Source: Prostheceraeus crozeri (taxonomy: Eukaryota > Platyhelminthes > Polycladida > Euryleptidae). From it: a stretch of DNA of 64,000 bases. This document shows, piece after piece, positions 46,126-53,876 of this stretch. The notes beneath the pieces were generated by a model that did not search any database, was not told where the DNA came from, and was given only the letters and a program-made list of their open reading frames with translations. The position numbers were made by a program, and so were the translations under genes. The stretch covers positions 1-64,000 of the forward strand of contig CAJQUW010005352.1 in NCBI GenBank assembly GCA_907163375.1. Direction: 5' to 3'. How positions within the stretch are numbered: the first letter of the stretch is position 1; each line of letters begins with the position of its first letter.

Positions 46126-46587
46126 TTATTTCAAATCATGATAGAACTTACAAATCATTTTTTCATTAGAGGATGGATTACATGAAAAGTTTTGAATAAT
46201 AGATGCAAATCGAGATACATGTAAACGTTTTAAGATGAAGTACAGTACAAAAGCACCACACGTTGATGAAAGTGGATGTTGTAGTATGCGTTCATTTCGC
46301 TGATATTGACGCGTATGTTTTCTCAACCACTGCTGTGTTGGTATATTTGGAGGTTGAGCAAGAGAGTCAAATAGTTCACCACGTCGGTCTTCTCCAATAA
46401 AGATCGCTTTCCAATGCTCACCGCCTAAATTCTTCGAATGAGTGTTTAGCACAATAAAGATGGGATAGTGATTTACTGCAGGTGGTAAGGTATCGAGTGA
46501 ATAGACATTATCGAAAGCTTTCAACGTCGCTTCGTCTGCATTACGCTGCACTTTAGTCTTAATATCGTCAGCAGTCAACCAACTCAT
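46126..46587 (-). CDS. Adenain-like capsid maturation protease
   Basis: 153 residues. Cysteine protease of the adenovirus protease fold. Catalytic residues: His58 in GGEHW, Asp74 in LFDSL, Gln103 and Cys110 in the segment ending SSTCGAFVLYF. It cleaves structural precursors during assembly in related viruses. Its ATG overlaps the stop of the capsid gene (TAATG). Its own stop overlaps an AATAAA signal, and the convergent TBP-like gene ends 26 bases away in the same manner. Confidence 0.9.
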   Translation of the reverse strand: MSWLTADDIKTKVQRNADEATLKAFDNVYSLDTLPPAVNHYPIFIVLNTHSKNLGGEHWKAIFIGEDRRGELFDSLAQPPNIPTQQWLRKHTRQYQRNERILQHPLSSTCGAFVLYFILKRLHVSRFASIIQNFSCNPSSNEKMICKFYHDLK

Positions 46588-47864
46588 TAACGATTATACT
46601 GAAGAATCACGTCACGATACTTTGTAATTTCAATATTTGAATCGAAGACTGCATAAATTAATACATTGATCGTCTCAGGTAGTGTTCTTTTGAACGTCAA
46701 ATCCAAACGAATATTATGAGGCACGTTCGCTTGACGATAGGGTGCACTAATATCGCTGTCAGCAGTCAAATCAAATGCATAAATAGTATATCCACTCTTA
46801 AACTCTTTCATAGTCAGTCCGTTGGTATCATCCGTATTGTAAAAGCCAAAGACATCCATAAAATCAACATAACTGCGCATAAATTGATCCGCAGCAAAAT
46901 CTGGTTTGTAGGGTGGACCAGGATGACTCACACCATTTACACGTAAAGCAATTTCACTTAACTGATTGTGTTTAAAATTGAAAGGATTCTTCTTTATATT
47001 ACCATTAAATGCGTCATTTTCAACCATTGCCACCATGAGGAGCTTCGGTGCTTCCGATGGAAAGAGGCCATCTTTCATGAAACTCTTTTGATCTTTCGGA
47101 ATTGTAAAGGTGAGAAGCTTTGTATGCTGAACGTGGTAAATGGCATTTTGGCGGTTAAGACCTTCAGCATGTCCTCTAATGACACTTGGATTCGGTACTA
47201 CTCGACGAATGTAAAGTGCAATATCTTCCACATGAATTCTAAAATTGTCAACTTTAGCAAATGCATTCAGCGCAAATTCAGGCTTATTCAATGTCAGCTT
47301 GAGTCGCATGCTGGTATTACAGAGTAAAAACTTTGACTGTCTAAAGAAGTCTAAATTCAGCGGAGCATATAGCTGACATACTCTACTATCTTTAATCATA
47401 GCAGATCGCTTTACAAAGCCACTGTTTGTTTCAACATCAAATTTTCCTGCTTCATCTCTGTACCATCCCATGGCTTCCATATGACTTTTTTGTGCTGCTG
47501 GATGAAACTGTGATACATGATTGAAATATGATTTATAGGGATAATCGCTTTGACCACCTTCCACCTGCTGCTCTCCAATCGTTAGAGAAACATCGCGAAG
47601 TAATGTAGTCAATGGTAAATTGTTCAGTCCAACTTTATGTGCATCGTCAATAGCAGTTCCATCTGCTTGCTGAATTCTAAACCTCAAATCAAGCATCGCA
47701 TAACTGAAATCTATGTAGTCATCACTACCACCAGGAATAACAAATTCAATGGGGCCAGCATTCTCAGCTGTTCGAGGATGATAATCTACAATACTTGAAC
47801 TAAGAATATCTGTCTGTATGGCTTGTTGATCGAACCAACAAAAACCGGAAGTTTTACACTCCAT
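46587..47864 (-). CDS. Probable major capsid protein (double jelly-roll type)
   Basis: 425 residues. The N-terminal block (GPIEFVIPGGSDDYIDFSYAM...LRFRI) and internal segments (VEGGQSDYPYKSYF; MGWYRDEAGKFD; RVVPNPSVIRGH) belong to a protein set common in animal Polintons and often assigned to the capsid hexamer-forming protein. Its length suits a compact double jelly roll. It lies between the pX-like core protein (2-base gap) and the protease (1-base overlap), the usual structural cluster. The capsid role rests on family resemblance, not on a structure comparison. Confidence 0.7.
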   Translation of the reverse strand: MECKTSGFCWFDQQAIQTDILSSSIVDYHPRTAENAGPIEFVIPGGSDDYIDFSYAMLDLRFRIQQADGTAIDDAHKVGLNNLPLTTLLRDVSLTIGEQQVEGGQSDYPYKSYFNHVSQFHPAAQKSHMEAMGWYRDEAGKFDVETNSGFVKRSAMIKDSRVCQLYAPLNLDFFRQSKFLLCNTSMRLKLTLNKPEFALNAFAKVDNFRIHVEDIALYIRRVVPNPSVIRGHAEGLNRQNAIYHVQHTKLLTFTIPKDQKSFMKDGLFPSEAPKLLMVAMVENDAFNGNIKKNPFNFKHNQLSEIALRVNGVSHPGPPYKPDFAADQFMRSYVDFMDVFGFYNTDDTNGLTMKEFKSGYTIYAFDLTADSDISAPYRQANVPHNIRLDLTFKRTLPETINVLIYAVFDSNIEITKYRDVILQYNR

Positions 47865-47866
47865 GA

Positions 47867-48322
47867 TTAGAAGTTATAGCAGCGTCGTCGTTTAGCGCCT
47901 GATGAATGATTAGAGCCTCTGCGACGTTTGCGTGAATGCCTTTTGACTGAAGATCGCACCTTACCAGCTCCGCGATGTTTCCTCCTTCCTTTATTCATTC
48001 GTTTAGGTGATTTCTTTCCTTGAGTAACACCAGCAATGGTCTGCTTCAATGTTTTTAAACCGCGTTTCTTCCCACGATTCAACAAACTGCTCTTAAAACT
48101 TCTACCTCTGGAAAGATCACTAGCAACATCACCAGCAAAGCCAACGGCATTACTTAAAACATTTCGTTTTAAAGATCTTCCGACATTGGATATGAGAGGT
48201 GCTACAACAGATTTCAGTGCACCAAGTATGCTACCTCCACGTTGGCGGCGAGCGCCGATGTAAATTTGTCCTCCACCACTTACATAGGAGGGTCGTGAAT
48301 AAAATGAGACAGTTGGATTCAT
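47867..48322 (-). CDS. Basic virion core protein, adenovirus pX/pVI-like
   Basis: 151 residues. An N-terminal RGGSILGALKSVVAPLI segment resembles the hydrophobic/amphipathic region shared by adenovirus pX and related Polinton proteins. The C-terminal 60 residues are extremely rich in Lys and Arg (KSPKRMNKGRRKHRG; KRHSRKRRRGS), suited to binding packaged DNA and acting as a nuclear signal. The putative late motif lies about 30 bases upstream. A second protein with a similar hydrophobic end is encoded at 50972-51328. Confidence 0.7.
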   Translation of the reverse strand: MNPTVSFYSRPSYVSGGGQIYIGARRQRGGSILGALKSVVAPLISNVGRSLKRNVLSNAVGFAGDVASDLSRGRSFKSSLLNRGKKRGLKTLKQTIAGVTQGKKSPKRMNKGRRKHRGAGKVRSSVKRHSRKRRRGSNHSSGAKRRRCYNF

Positions 48323-48349
48323 AGCTCAAACCCTAAACATTGTTAGTTA

Positions 48350-48360
48350 CAACTTTGCAT
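48350..48360 (-). promoter_or_regulatory. Putative late promoter motif ATGCAAAGTTG (second copy)
   Basis: Identical 11-mer to 43087-43097, upstream of the pX/capsid/protease gene run, which has almost no other intergenic space for a promoter. Confidence 0.4.
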
Positions 48361-48363
48361 GAA

Positions 48364-49452
48364 TCACTGTCGATCACTTAGATGAAAGATGTCGGCACGA
48401 CGCATCCAAGAGTTCATACTTGAAGGATAACCAGTCCATTTAACAAGACACCATTCTTCACCTTGCCGTTTTTTACATCGAATGATTTTCTCTACCAAAT
48501 ATGTTTCACTTTCAGTGACTACCTCAATCTCATCGCGGTAAAAGCTACCCTCAATTTCTTCATTATCGTAATCTTTCAACTTGTAGGTGGTCGGAGAGTC
48601 TTTTTGATTAATCCTTGATACTGTAAATACCTCCTCTGTCCAATTCGGAAGGTACCCTTTAGCAAAAACACTTTTCACTTTTGAGATACGAACTTTATCA
48701 CCAATTTTCACATCACTTTTCACATGAGTGCGTTTACGTTGGAATGATTCGCGCACTTTATCTACATTGTCAGCATTTACATCTACTGGTCTGAGTCCAA
48801 TAGAACGATGGATAGAGTGATTGTAGGCATGGAGTGTATCTTGTAGAACCTTTGTCCAATTTTGTGTCAAGTTGGCGGTAAAATGTCGCCACAAGCGATT
48901 TTTTAATGTGCGATTAAAACGTTCAACGAGTGCAGCTTTATAAGCACTCTTTACACTAAACAACTCAATGTCATGCCTCTCAAATAATCTTGTCACATGC
49001 TGATTTTCAAACTCTTTTCCTTGATCACTCTGAATTCTTTTTGGAATGCGACCTTCTCGAAAAATTGTTTGGAATGCTTTTGCTACTCCTTTCCCTTCTT
49101 TAGTTTTTAAAGGTTGAGCCCACGCATAACGCGAGAAAATATCAATGACGGTTAAAATAAAATTATTGCCCGAGTTATGTTTTGAAATGGAGGCAACATC
49201 ACACAAATCTGCTTGCCACTGTTCATCGATGTCATGAACAATATAATGGCGGGTGCGGTACTTCTTTTTCGCTTGTTTGTGGAGTGTATAGGTAGCCTGA
49301 CCCTTTAACCATCGTTTCACTTGTGATTGTGGAAGACCACTCGCTTTTGATAATTTCTTGATAGATGCAAATCCTGCCGGATGTTTTACATCATAATAGA
49401 TTGACTTCAAACGTTCAGTCGATGACGACTGACTCTTTTTCCTCCTTCTCAT
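48364..49452 (-). CDS. Retrovirus-like integrase with C-terminal chromodomain
   Basis: 362 residues; inserts the element and makes the 6-bp duplication. The N-terminus has the Polinton-type helical DNA-binding region (HPAGFASIKKLSKASGLP...KRWLKGQ) and not an HHCC finger. The rve core shows Asp82 (WQADL), Asp143 (QSDQGKEF) and a Glu about 34 residues later (LVERFNRTLKN). A small beta-barrel follows (IGDKVRISKV). The end (YLVEKIIRCKK...EWCLVKWTGYPSSMNSWM) is a chromodomain, known in Polinton and chromovirus integrases to target modified histones. All key residues are present. Confidence 0.95.
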   Translation of the reverse strand: MRRRKKSQSSSTERLKSIYYDVKHPAGFASIKKLSKASGLPQSQVKRWLKGQATYTLHKQAKKKYRTRHYIVHDIDEQWQADLCDVASISKHNSGNNFILTVIDIFSRYAWAQPLKTKEGKGVAKAFQTIFREGRIPKRIQSDQGKEFENQHVTRLFERHDIELFSVKSAYKAALVERFNRTLKNRLWRHFTANLTQNWTKVLQDTLHAYNHSIHRSIGLRPVDVNADNVDKVRESFQRKRTHVKSDVKIGDKVRISKVKSVFAKGYLPNWTEEVFTVSRINQKDSPTTYKLKDYDNEEIEGSFYRDEIEVVTESETYLVEKIIRCKKRQGEEWCLVKWTGYPSSMNSWMRRADIFHLSDRQ

Positions 49453-49630
49453 CTTTTTGTTTTCTTACCTTTCTATATTTACAACAACTGCAGCATTTAG
49501 CTTTAGCGGTTTTGCGATCGTGTTCACATTGCTTAGGGGTTTCATTATGAGAGCTGGCGCAGAAAGTGCAAGTGACAACGACATTCACCTCTGGCGGCTC
49601 ATTACATGGCAAGCAACTTATCTGCTTCAT
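49415..49630 (-). CDS. Small Cys-rich protein
   Basis: 71 residues with CLPC, CTFC, C and CCSCC, enough for one or two zinc sites, and a Lys/Glu-rich tail. Overlaps the integrase start by 38 bases in another frame, in line with the dense packing of this strand. No family recognised, and chance is possible given its size. Confidence 0.4.
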   Translation of the reverse strand: MKQISCLPCNEPPEVNVVVTCTFCASSHNETPKQCEHDRKTAKAKCCSCCKYRKVRKQKDEKEEKESVVID

Positions 49631-49631
49631 A

Positions 49632-50326
49632 TTAATAGTCTGAGAACATGTATTTCCTAGGAGGAGCTGTTTTACGTTTTCCTTTTACTAGTTTTAGTGG
49701 TGATGTAGATCTACGTCGAGTTCTTTCTCTTGTTTGCTTAGTGAGTGTGGGAGGGGATGTAGCAGGTGACGTCTTAAACCAATTTGTTGGCATTTTCATC
49801 GCCTGAAGCATTGGAGCAGTAGCCACTGTTGAATCAAGTTCTTTCAATGTCTCATTATTCAAAGCAAATTTTGGCACATTATGCTTTTTCAATAGTTTAA
49901 GAAAGTATGACCAACCAGGTGGAACATAGCCCTGACGGCGCTTTCTACGTGTCGCATACTGAATCAAGTCTTCATAACGTGAAGCATCAATCACTTTATT
50001 TTCATCTGTAATGATTTCTCCTCTATCATTTACATTGAGATGGGGTTCAATACTGTTGAAAAGAGATATGGCATGTGCGCGAGTGATGCTAAAGGTGTAG
50101 CAGTCGATACAGAGTCACGCATCTTATTCTTCAAGTTTTTCAATTGCTCAACAGTTTCCGATTGTAATAATACAGCACGATGTGGATCTTTGATGTGAAC
50201 ATTTTGCTGATAATCTATTTCTTTCCTATACATTTGATTTGCAAGAGGTTGCTTTACTTGCTGCATGGCAGTCAATTGTACATATTCATCCTGAGGAATA
50301 ACAATCATGCGAGAATAAGAACTCAT
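49632..50326 (-). pseudogene. Polinton conserved protein next to the ATPase, frameshifted
   Basis: Two frames form one gene. Codons from ATG 50326 give about 75 sensible residues (VIPQDEYVQL; HRAVLLQSETVEQL). The homologous continuation (RAHAISLFNSIEPHL; GEIITDENKV; ASRYEDLIQYATRRKR; PPGWSYFLKLLKKHNVP) lies in another frame down to 49632. The switch is near 50100-50110, in an otherwise open stretch, so one indel or an assembly error explains it. The GxI-ASxYxDLI-P-GW-F-LxxxNVP pattern is common in Polintons, function unknown. The start overlaps the ATPase stop (ATGA). Confidence 0.6.
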
Positions 50327-50988
50327 AGTTTGTAGATAATCATGGGAGTTTTCAAAATATCACTTCGAAATCTAAATTCTTCCGGACACTCTTGCGTAAA
50401 GTCAATGAATAAGTAACCGTATGGTTTTTCAGTAGCTGCTTGAAAATTTTCAATTAATGCTTTTGATCCTCTGGGTGCAACTTGTCGCGCTAAAATTTCA
50501 AATTGACTTTTATCTCGCGGATTCTTGAAAATAGCATAATAGTGTGTATTCAGGTTTCGTGTACGAGTTTCTTTTCCATCAGGAAACAAATTTTGTGTGA
50601 TATAGATGATAAAGCACCTTTTATGGTGTGCTGCGCGAGTGAACATATCTGTAACATCTTTTGAATTCTTACTTTCTTTTAATAAATCATCCAATACAAC
50701 AACATCATTAGACTGAAGTTTATCCACTGGAATAATTCCTTCATGTCGAATAAAGTTGCGACTTTGCAATTCCTGAAACAGCGACGGTTGATAAATACCA
50801 TAACACCAAATCACTCGATTGATAGGTTCCTTAAACAACTCCCTTCTTTTATCCAATAAATTCAGCGTGAAAACAGTTTTACCTGCATGAGATGGACCTG
50901 ATACAGTCAGAACTTTATCACATTGAAGTCTGAAATCCATTTTATTACTTTGAGATTCAACATTTGCATAATTAACGCTTAGAGGCAA
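50323..50988 (-). CDS. Genome-packaging ATPase (FtsK/HerA, A32-like)
   Basis: 221 residues. Walker A GPSHAGKT (31-38) and Walker B VVVLDDL (96-102) are intact, followed by a likely sensor segment YITQNLF. This compact P-loop ATPase pumps DNA into capsids in Polintons, virophages and related viruses. Its start overlaps the upstream basic protein gene by 17 bases and its stop overlaps the next start by four. Confidence 0.95.
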   Translation of the reverse strand: MPLSVNYANVESQSNKMDFRLQCDKVLTVSGPSHAGKTVFTLNLLDKRRELFKEPINRVIWCYGIYQPSLFQELQSRNFIRHEGIIPVDKLQSNDVVVLDDLLKESKNSKDVTDMFTRAAHHKRCFIIYITQNLFPDGKETRTRNLNTHYYAIFKNPRDKSQFEILARQVAPRGSKALIENFQAATEKPYGYLFIDFTQECPEEFRFRSDILKTPMIIYKL

Positions 50989-51328
50989 AGATATTACCCA
51001 ATAGGTTGCCCACGGCAGGAGCTATCATTGGAAGTATTGCTGAAAGGAAGCCGCCCTTTTGTGTTAGAGTTTTCCTCTTTCTTTGAAGGGTGACTTTAGG
51101 ATTGGAGATGAAACGCAATTTCGTAGCATATCGCTTAAGTAACTTTCGTTGTTTTGGCGCTAATTTCTTCGTCCTCAACTTCCTCACATGAGAAATAATT
51201 TCACAAATGAATTTATCGTTAGCATGTCGTATAGCATTGTATCGCTGATTTGCTTTCATTCGTCGGAGAGCTTGAATGGCTGAAGAAAACTTTTGACTTT
51301 TACGTTTCGTCATTTTACGTTTCGCCAT
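50972..51328 (-). CDS. Basic protein with hydrophobic C-terminus (pX/core-like)
   Basis: 118 residues. The first 90 are strongly basic (MAKRKMTKRKSQKF; RKLRTKKLAPKQRKLLKRYA). The end (QKGGFLSAILPMIAPAVGNLLGNIF) parallels the GGSILGALKSVVAPLI segment of the 47867 protein. A virion core or membrane-active role is inferred. It overlaps the ATPase gene by 17 bases. Confidence 0.65.
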   Translation of the reverse strand: MAKRKMTKRKSQKFSSAIQALRRMKANQRYNAIRHANDKFICEIISHVRKLRTKKLAPKQRKLLKRYATKLRFISNPKVTLQRKRKTLTQKGGFLSAILPMIAPAVGNLLGNIFASKR

Positions 51329-51336
51329 TTTCCGTG

Positions 51337-51708
51337 TTAGTCTTTGCTAAAACCTATCTTTACCACATTTGCATAGGTACTAACTATTGCGACATAAGTG
51401 ACACTCGAAATGAGCAATATCACAGTGGTTACATTGGCAAAGTTGAATGCAATTACGTATGAAACAGCGTTGACAAAAGCATGCTTACATCTCTTGAAGA
51501 TGCGCTTTTCATTTCCATCCTTTCGCTTACATACATCGCAACACATAGTTTCACAGTTACTGATGTCTATAGCAAGTCTTTTTGAAGATATGAATTTGCT
51601 AGCCTTTTCTAAATAATAGACGCATGTACAGAAGGAATATACTTCGAGAGTGAGCAGACATAGCTCGAAAACCAATTGTGCTACAATCAAGTACCACTGC
51701 ATTTTCAA
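51337..51708 (-). CDS. Two-helix membrane protein with a Cys cluster
   Basis: 123 residues. A hydrophobic N-terminal segment (WYLIVAQLVFELCLLTL) and a second near the C-terminus (VTTVILLISSVTYVAIVS) look like membrane helices. Between them lies CETMCCDVCKRK and a basic patch. Family unknown. It overlaps the upstream gene by four bases (ATGA), which supports it as real. Confidence 0.55.
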   Translation of the reverse strand: MKMQWYLIVAQLVFELCLLTLEVYSFCTCVYYLEKASKFISSKRLAIDISNCETMCCDVCKRKDGNEKRIFKRCKHAFVNAVSYVIAFNFANVTTVILLISSVTYVAIVSTYANVVKIGFSKD

Positions 51709-52115
51709 TTTTTCTTTATGGAAAGTTGAATGTGAATATCTGAAATCGCTTCAATCACTAGACTGCTACCATGATGGTTAAATGCGTTAAGACGTTCAGC
51801 AATTTTTATCATATGTCTTTTAAAAAATTCTTCGGGGTGATCTACCACTTCCATTGAATAAGAAGCAAAATGGAAAGAGCGACTTTCCACCTCTTCCCTT
51901 CCAAAATGACTAAACTTCATTTTCGCAACTAATCGCGCCATGATAATGCTATAAGAGAATGTATTCATTAACTCTAGAAATAGAGTGCTAGCATCATCGA
52001 CCACTGCTTCGATGTCGGTCTCATCTTTATGAAAATTTATCACATAATCTTGAACAGCTCCTTTCAAACTTTGCCTATGAAAATGTAATGTTCCGCAGTC
52101 GTTTGAGAAAGACAT
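51705..52115 (-). CDS. Stand-alone paralogue of the polymerase N-terminal domain
   Basis: 136 residues. The layout matches residues of about 125-260 of this element's polymerase: a helical start, FSYSIIMARLVAKMKFS against FRMKALIYLKIKYIK, an FH-(F/I) strand, an EEFFKRHM-type helix, and LNAFNHHGSSLVIEAISDIHIQLS against IDKFNERDSGLVFDGIETAMIKIS. In other Polintons this domain is found fused ahead of the polymerase. A separate copy suggests a partner or decoy role, which is inference. Confidence 0.5.
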   Translation of the reverse strand: MSFSNDCGTLHFHRQSLKGAVQDYVINFHKDETDIEAVVDDASTLFLELMNTFSYSIIMARLVAKMKFSHFGREEVESRSFHFASYSMEVVDHPEEFFKRHMIKIAERLNAFNHHGSSLVIEAISDIHIQLSIKKN

Positions 52116-52202
52116 GATCGCCCTTTATCTAACCCATCCATTGCATGAAAACAACAACTCTTCTCATAGTAACATTTATTGAATAACGGTAACAAGCATG
52201 CA

Positions 52203-52751
52203 TTATAAATCAATGGTTTGAAAGAGATAAAATAGATACAGCTGGTAACTATCATACAGCGAGCAATGATAACCATACAGGACTTTGGCAGTGTTGAGGT
52301 AAGGAGGAAAGAAGCATTGGTTATGAACGTAGCTACTACAACGAACAGACAAAATAGGAACACACAAATCCTTGAAACGCTTCGTGACTTCATGATAATG
52401 TTGATTCACTCTACTATCCCAAGGCGGGAGCAAAATATCATCAATGATAAGATTGGGAAATACTTTCCTCTCCTTACCAGGATTATTACAAAAGATGCGT
52501 ATAACATTGAAAGCAGCTAACCATCGTTTAAAGTCAATAAGAAGAGCACTCTCACAAGAAAAGCCATAGTCTTGCAAATATTTCAGATTAAGTCCATGAA
52601 TGTGTTTTCTCGCCCATTGATCAACATTGGGATCGCAGTTGGCATGTTGATGATAGACACTGACAATCTGATATGTCCAATTGTTCATAGCAATAGCACT
52701 GAGCTCCTGTACAGGTTCACCCTCACAATCCATAAAAATGATGATAGAAGC
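52203..52751 (-). CDS. DEDDh-type 3'-5' exonuclease-like protein, spliced start
   Basis: The exon opens at an acceptor (TTTCCGTTTTAG, ending at 52752) and stays open to 52203. An internal ATG (52733) could start a 176-residue product. If spliced to an ATG-ending leader exon, as in two other genes, it starts Met-Ala-Ser and gains the beta strand ahead of the active site. Motif I is DCE in FMDCEGEPVQELSAI; HIHGLN and LIDFKRWL fit the middle region; motif III is H-C-S-L-Y-D (HxxxxD). Motif II is atypical (NNPGKE). Such enzymes trim 3' ends or proofread. The match is by motif only. Confidence 0.55.
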   Translation of the reverse strand, partial: ASIIIFMDCEGEPVQELSAIAMNNWTYQIVSVYHQHANCDPNVDQWARKHIHGLNLKYLQDYGFSCESALLIDFKRWLAAFNVIRIFCNNPGKERKVFPNLIIDDILLPPWDSRVNQHYHEVTKRFKDLCVPILSVRCSSYVHNQCFFPPYLNTAKVLYGYHCSLYDSYQLYLFYLFQTIDL

Positions 52752-52784
52752 CTAAAACGGAAATTACACATCTAAGGAAACGTT

Positions 52785-52985
52785 CTATAACATATTACAA
52801 AATGAAGAATTACATCGATGCTTTTCACGACAAAATACACAAATGATATGATGGCAACGAAGAAGTAAAATGTATCTAATAAGACCACGTCTACGACACT
52901 CAAAGCACATAAGCGAATTGTCATAGGGTAGAGTTAGGAAAGGACTAGTAATTCTCCTTCTTTGATTTGCGTTTTGATGCAGCAT
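52785..52985 (-). CDS. Small RING-like zinc protein
   Basis: 66 residues from ATG 52985. The C-terminal 40 hold CFEC, RCHH, CVFC, H-x-C and a final C, a RING-like arrangement with an RCHHIICVFC core. It resembles, but is not the same as, the RING ORF at 27532. RING proteins in large DNA viruses often act as ubiquitin ligases; no such role is shown here. It overlaps the next ORF upstream. Confidence 0.45.
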   Translation of the reverse strand: MLHQNANQRRRITSPFLTLPYDNSLMCFECRRRGLIRYILLLRCHHIICVFCREKHRCNSSFCNML

Positions 52986-53142
52986 TCTTCTCCGACTTGC
53001 GCTTCGTACCACTGCTGTTAAGGATTTGATCAATTATGTCGTCCACGTTGGGTGGTTTTGGAATATATAGGATGGATTCCATATGCATGGAGAGAGAGGC
53101 TATTTTATTATCCTTATGCCGACCATAATATAGCCCATTCAC
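52945..53142 (-). CDS. Small protein with a basic, NLS-like tail
   Basis: 65 residues: a hydrophilic first half, an amphipathic DDIIDQILNSS segment, then a basic end (TKRKSEKNAASKRKSKKENY) like a bipartite nuclear signal. It overlaps the RING ORF by about 40 bases. It is in the spliced early region, so it could also be an exon. Not recognised. Confidence 0.35.
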   Translation of the reverse strand: MNGLYYGRHKDNKIASLSMHMESILYIPKPPNVDDIIDQILNSSGTKRKSEKNAASKRKSKKENY

Positions 53143-53196
53143 TTTGAAAAGGATATCCCAAGTACCTTCTCCGAGCTCATCACATCTGATGGGTAT

Positions 53197-53720
53197 TTAT
53201 TGATCTCCCTCCTTCTTATAGTAAGTACACCAATGTGATACCGGTAGGCAAATGTGATTACCATCCCAAATCTTTCTATAAGGAGTATCCTTGTCATCTC
53301 TCGCCCTCCACTCTTGAGCAAGAGGAGTAGGAATGTCCATATTTAATGTCACGTACTCCTCAATAATATCAAGTTGGCGGCGAATGTACGGACTCACGGG
53401 GATCAGTATGTAGTCCCCATACTGATTGCGCATTATCTTGACATCCGTGGAAGGGAGCATTCCCGTTTGGAGTACTACGCTATGATCGTCATAACGCAAG
53501 ACTTGTTTAAATTTACGCTGTAGCGGTGTAGGATTATGTACCTTGGTTGTTTCTTCCACTGGCCTCAGTTGTAGATGATCTGACCGTAGCGAACCTTGTA
53601 ACGTTTGACCGCCATTTTGTCCTACTAGTGCAGCAGATGGAGTAGATGCCTGAAAATGAAAAAAGATTGTATTAAGTTTACGTTCAAGGGAGGAGAGGGA
53701 GGGAAGTAGCGACTTACCAT
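53197..53720 (-). CDS. Early-type hypothetical protein, spliced
   Basis: Exon 1 coding part is only the ATG (53718-53720) followed by GTAAGT. The acceptor (TTTTCATTTTCAG) ends at 53650 and exon 2 runs 53649-53197 in phase, giving 151 residues beginning Met-Ala-Ser. Body: a polar N-terminus, KVHNPTPLQRKFKQVLRYDD, a beta-rich middle and a W-rich end (WDGNHICLPVSHWCTYY). No family recognised. The promoter is described separately and matches the polymerase promoter, so co-expression is likely. Confidence 0.65.
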
Positions 53721-53814
53721 TTTAGTTGGATAATAGAATAGAATAGAGAGAGAAAATATGCGTCCGTCACTCGTGTGATTCAACGATGGAATGATTCTCA
53801 CTGTGGAAGGCTCG

Positions 53815-53863
53815 CTATTTATAAAGAAATGCTTGATTCTCATTGGATGATGATCCTCATTGG
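53815..53863 (-). promoter_or_regulatory. Right-end early promoter: CCAAT-17-CCAAT-23-TATA
   Basis: On the minus strand CCAAT starts at 53863 and 53846, and TATAAATAG starts at 53823. Spacings equal those of the polymerase promoter. The ATG-ending leader exon is about 100 bases downstream. Confidence 0.75.
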
Positions 53864-53876
53864 ACAATAACATCAA

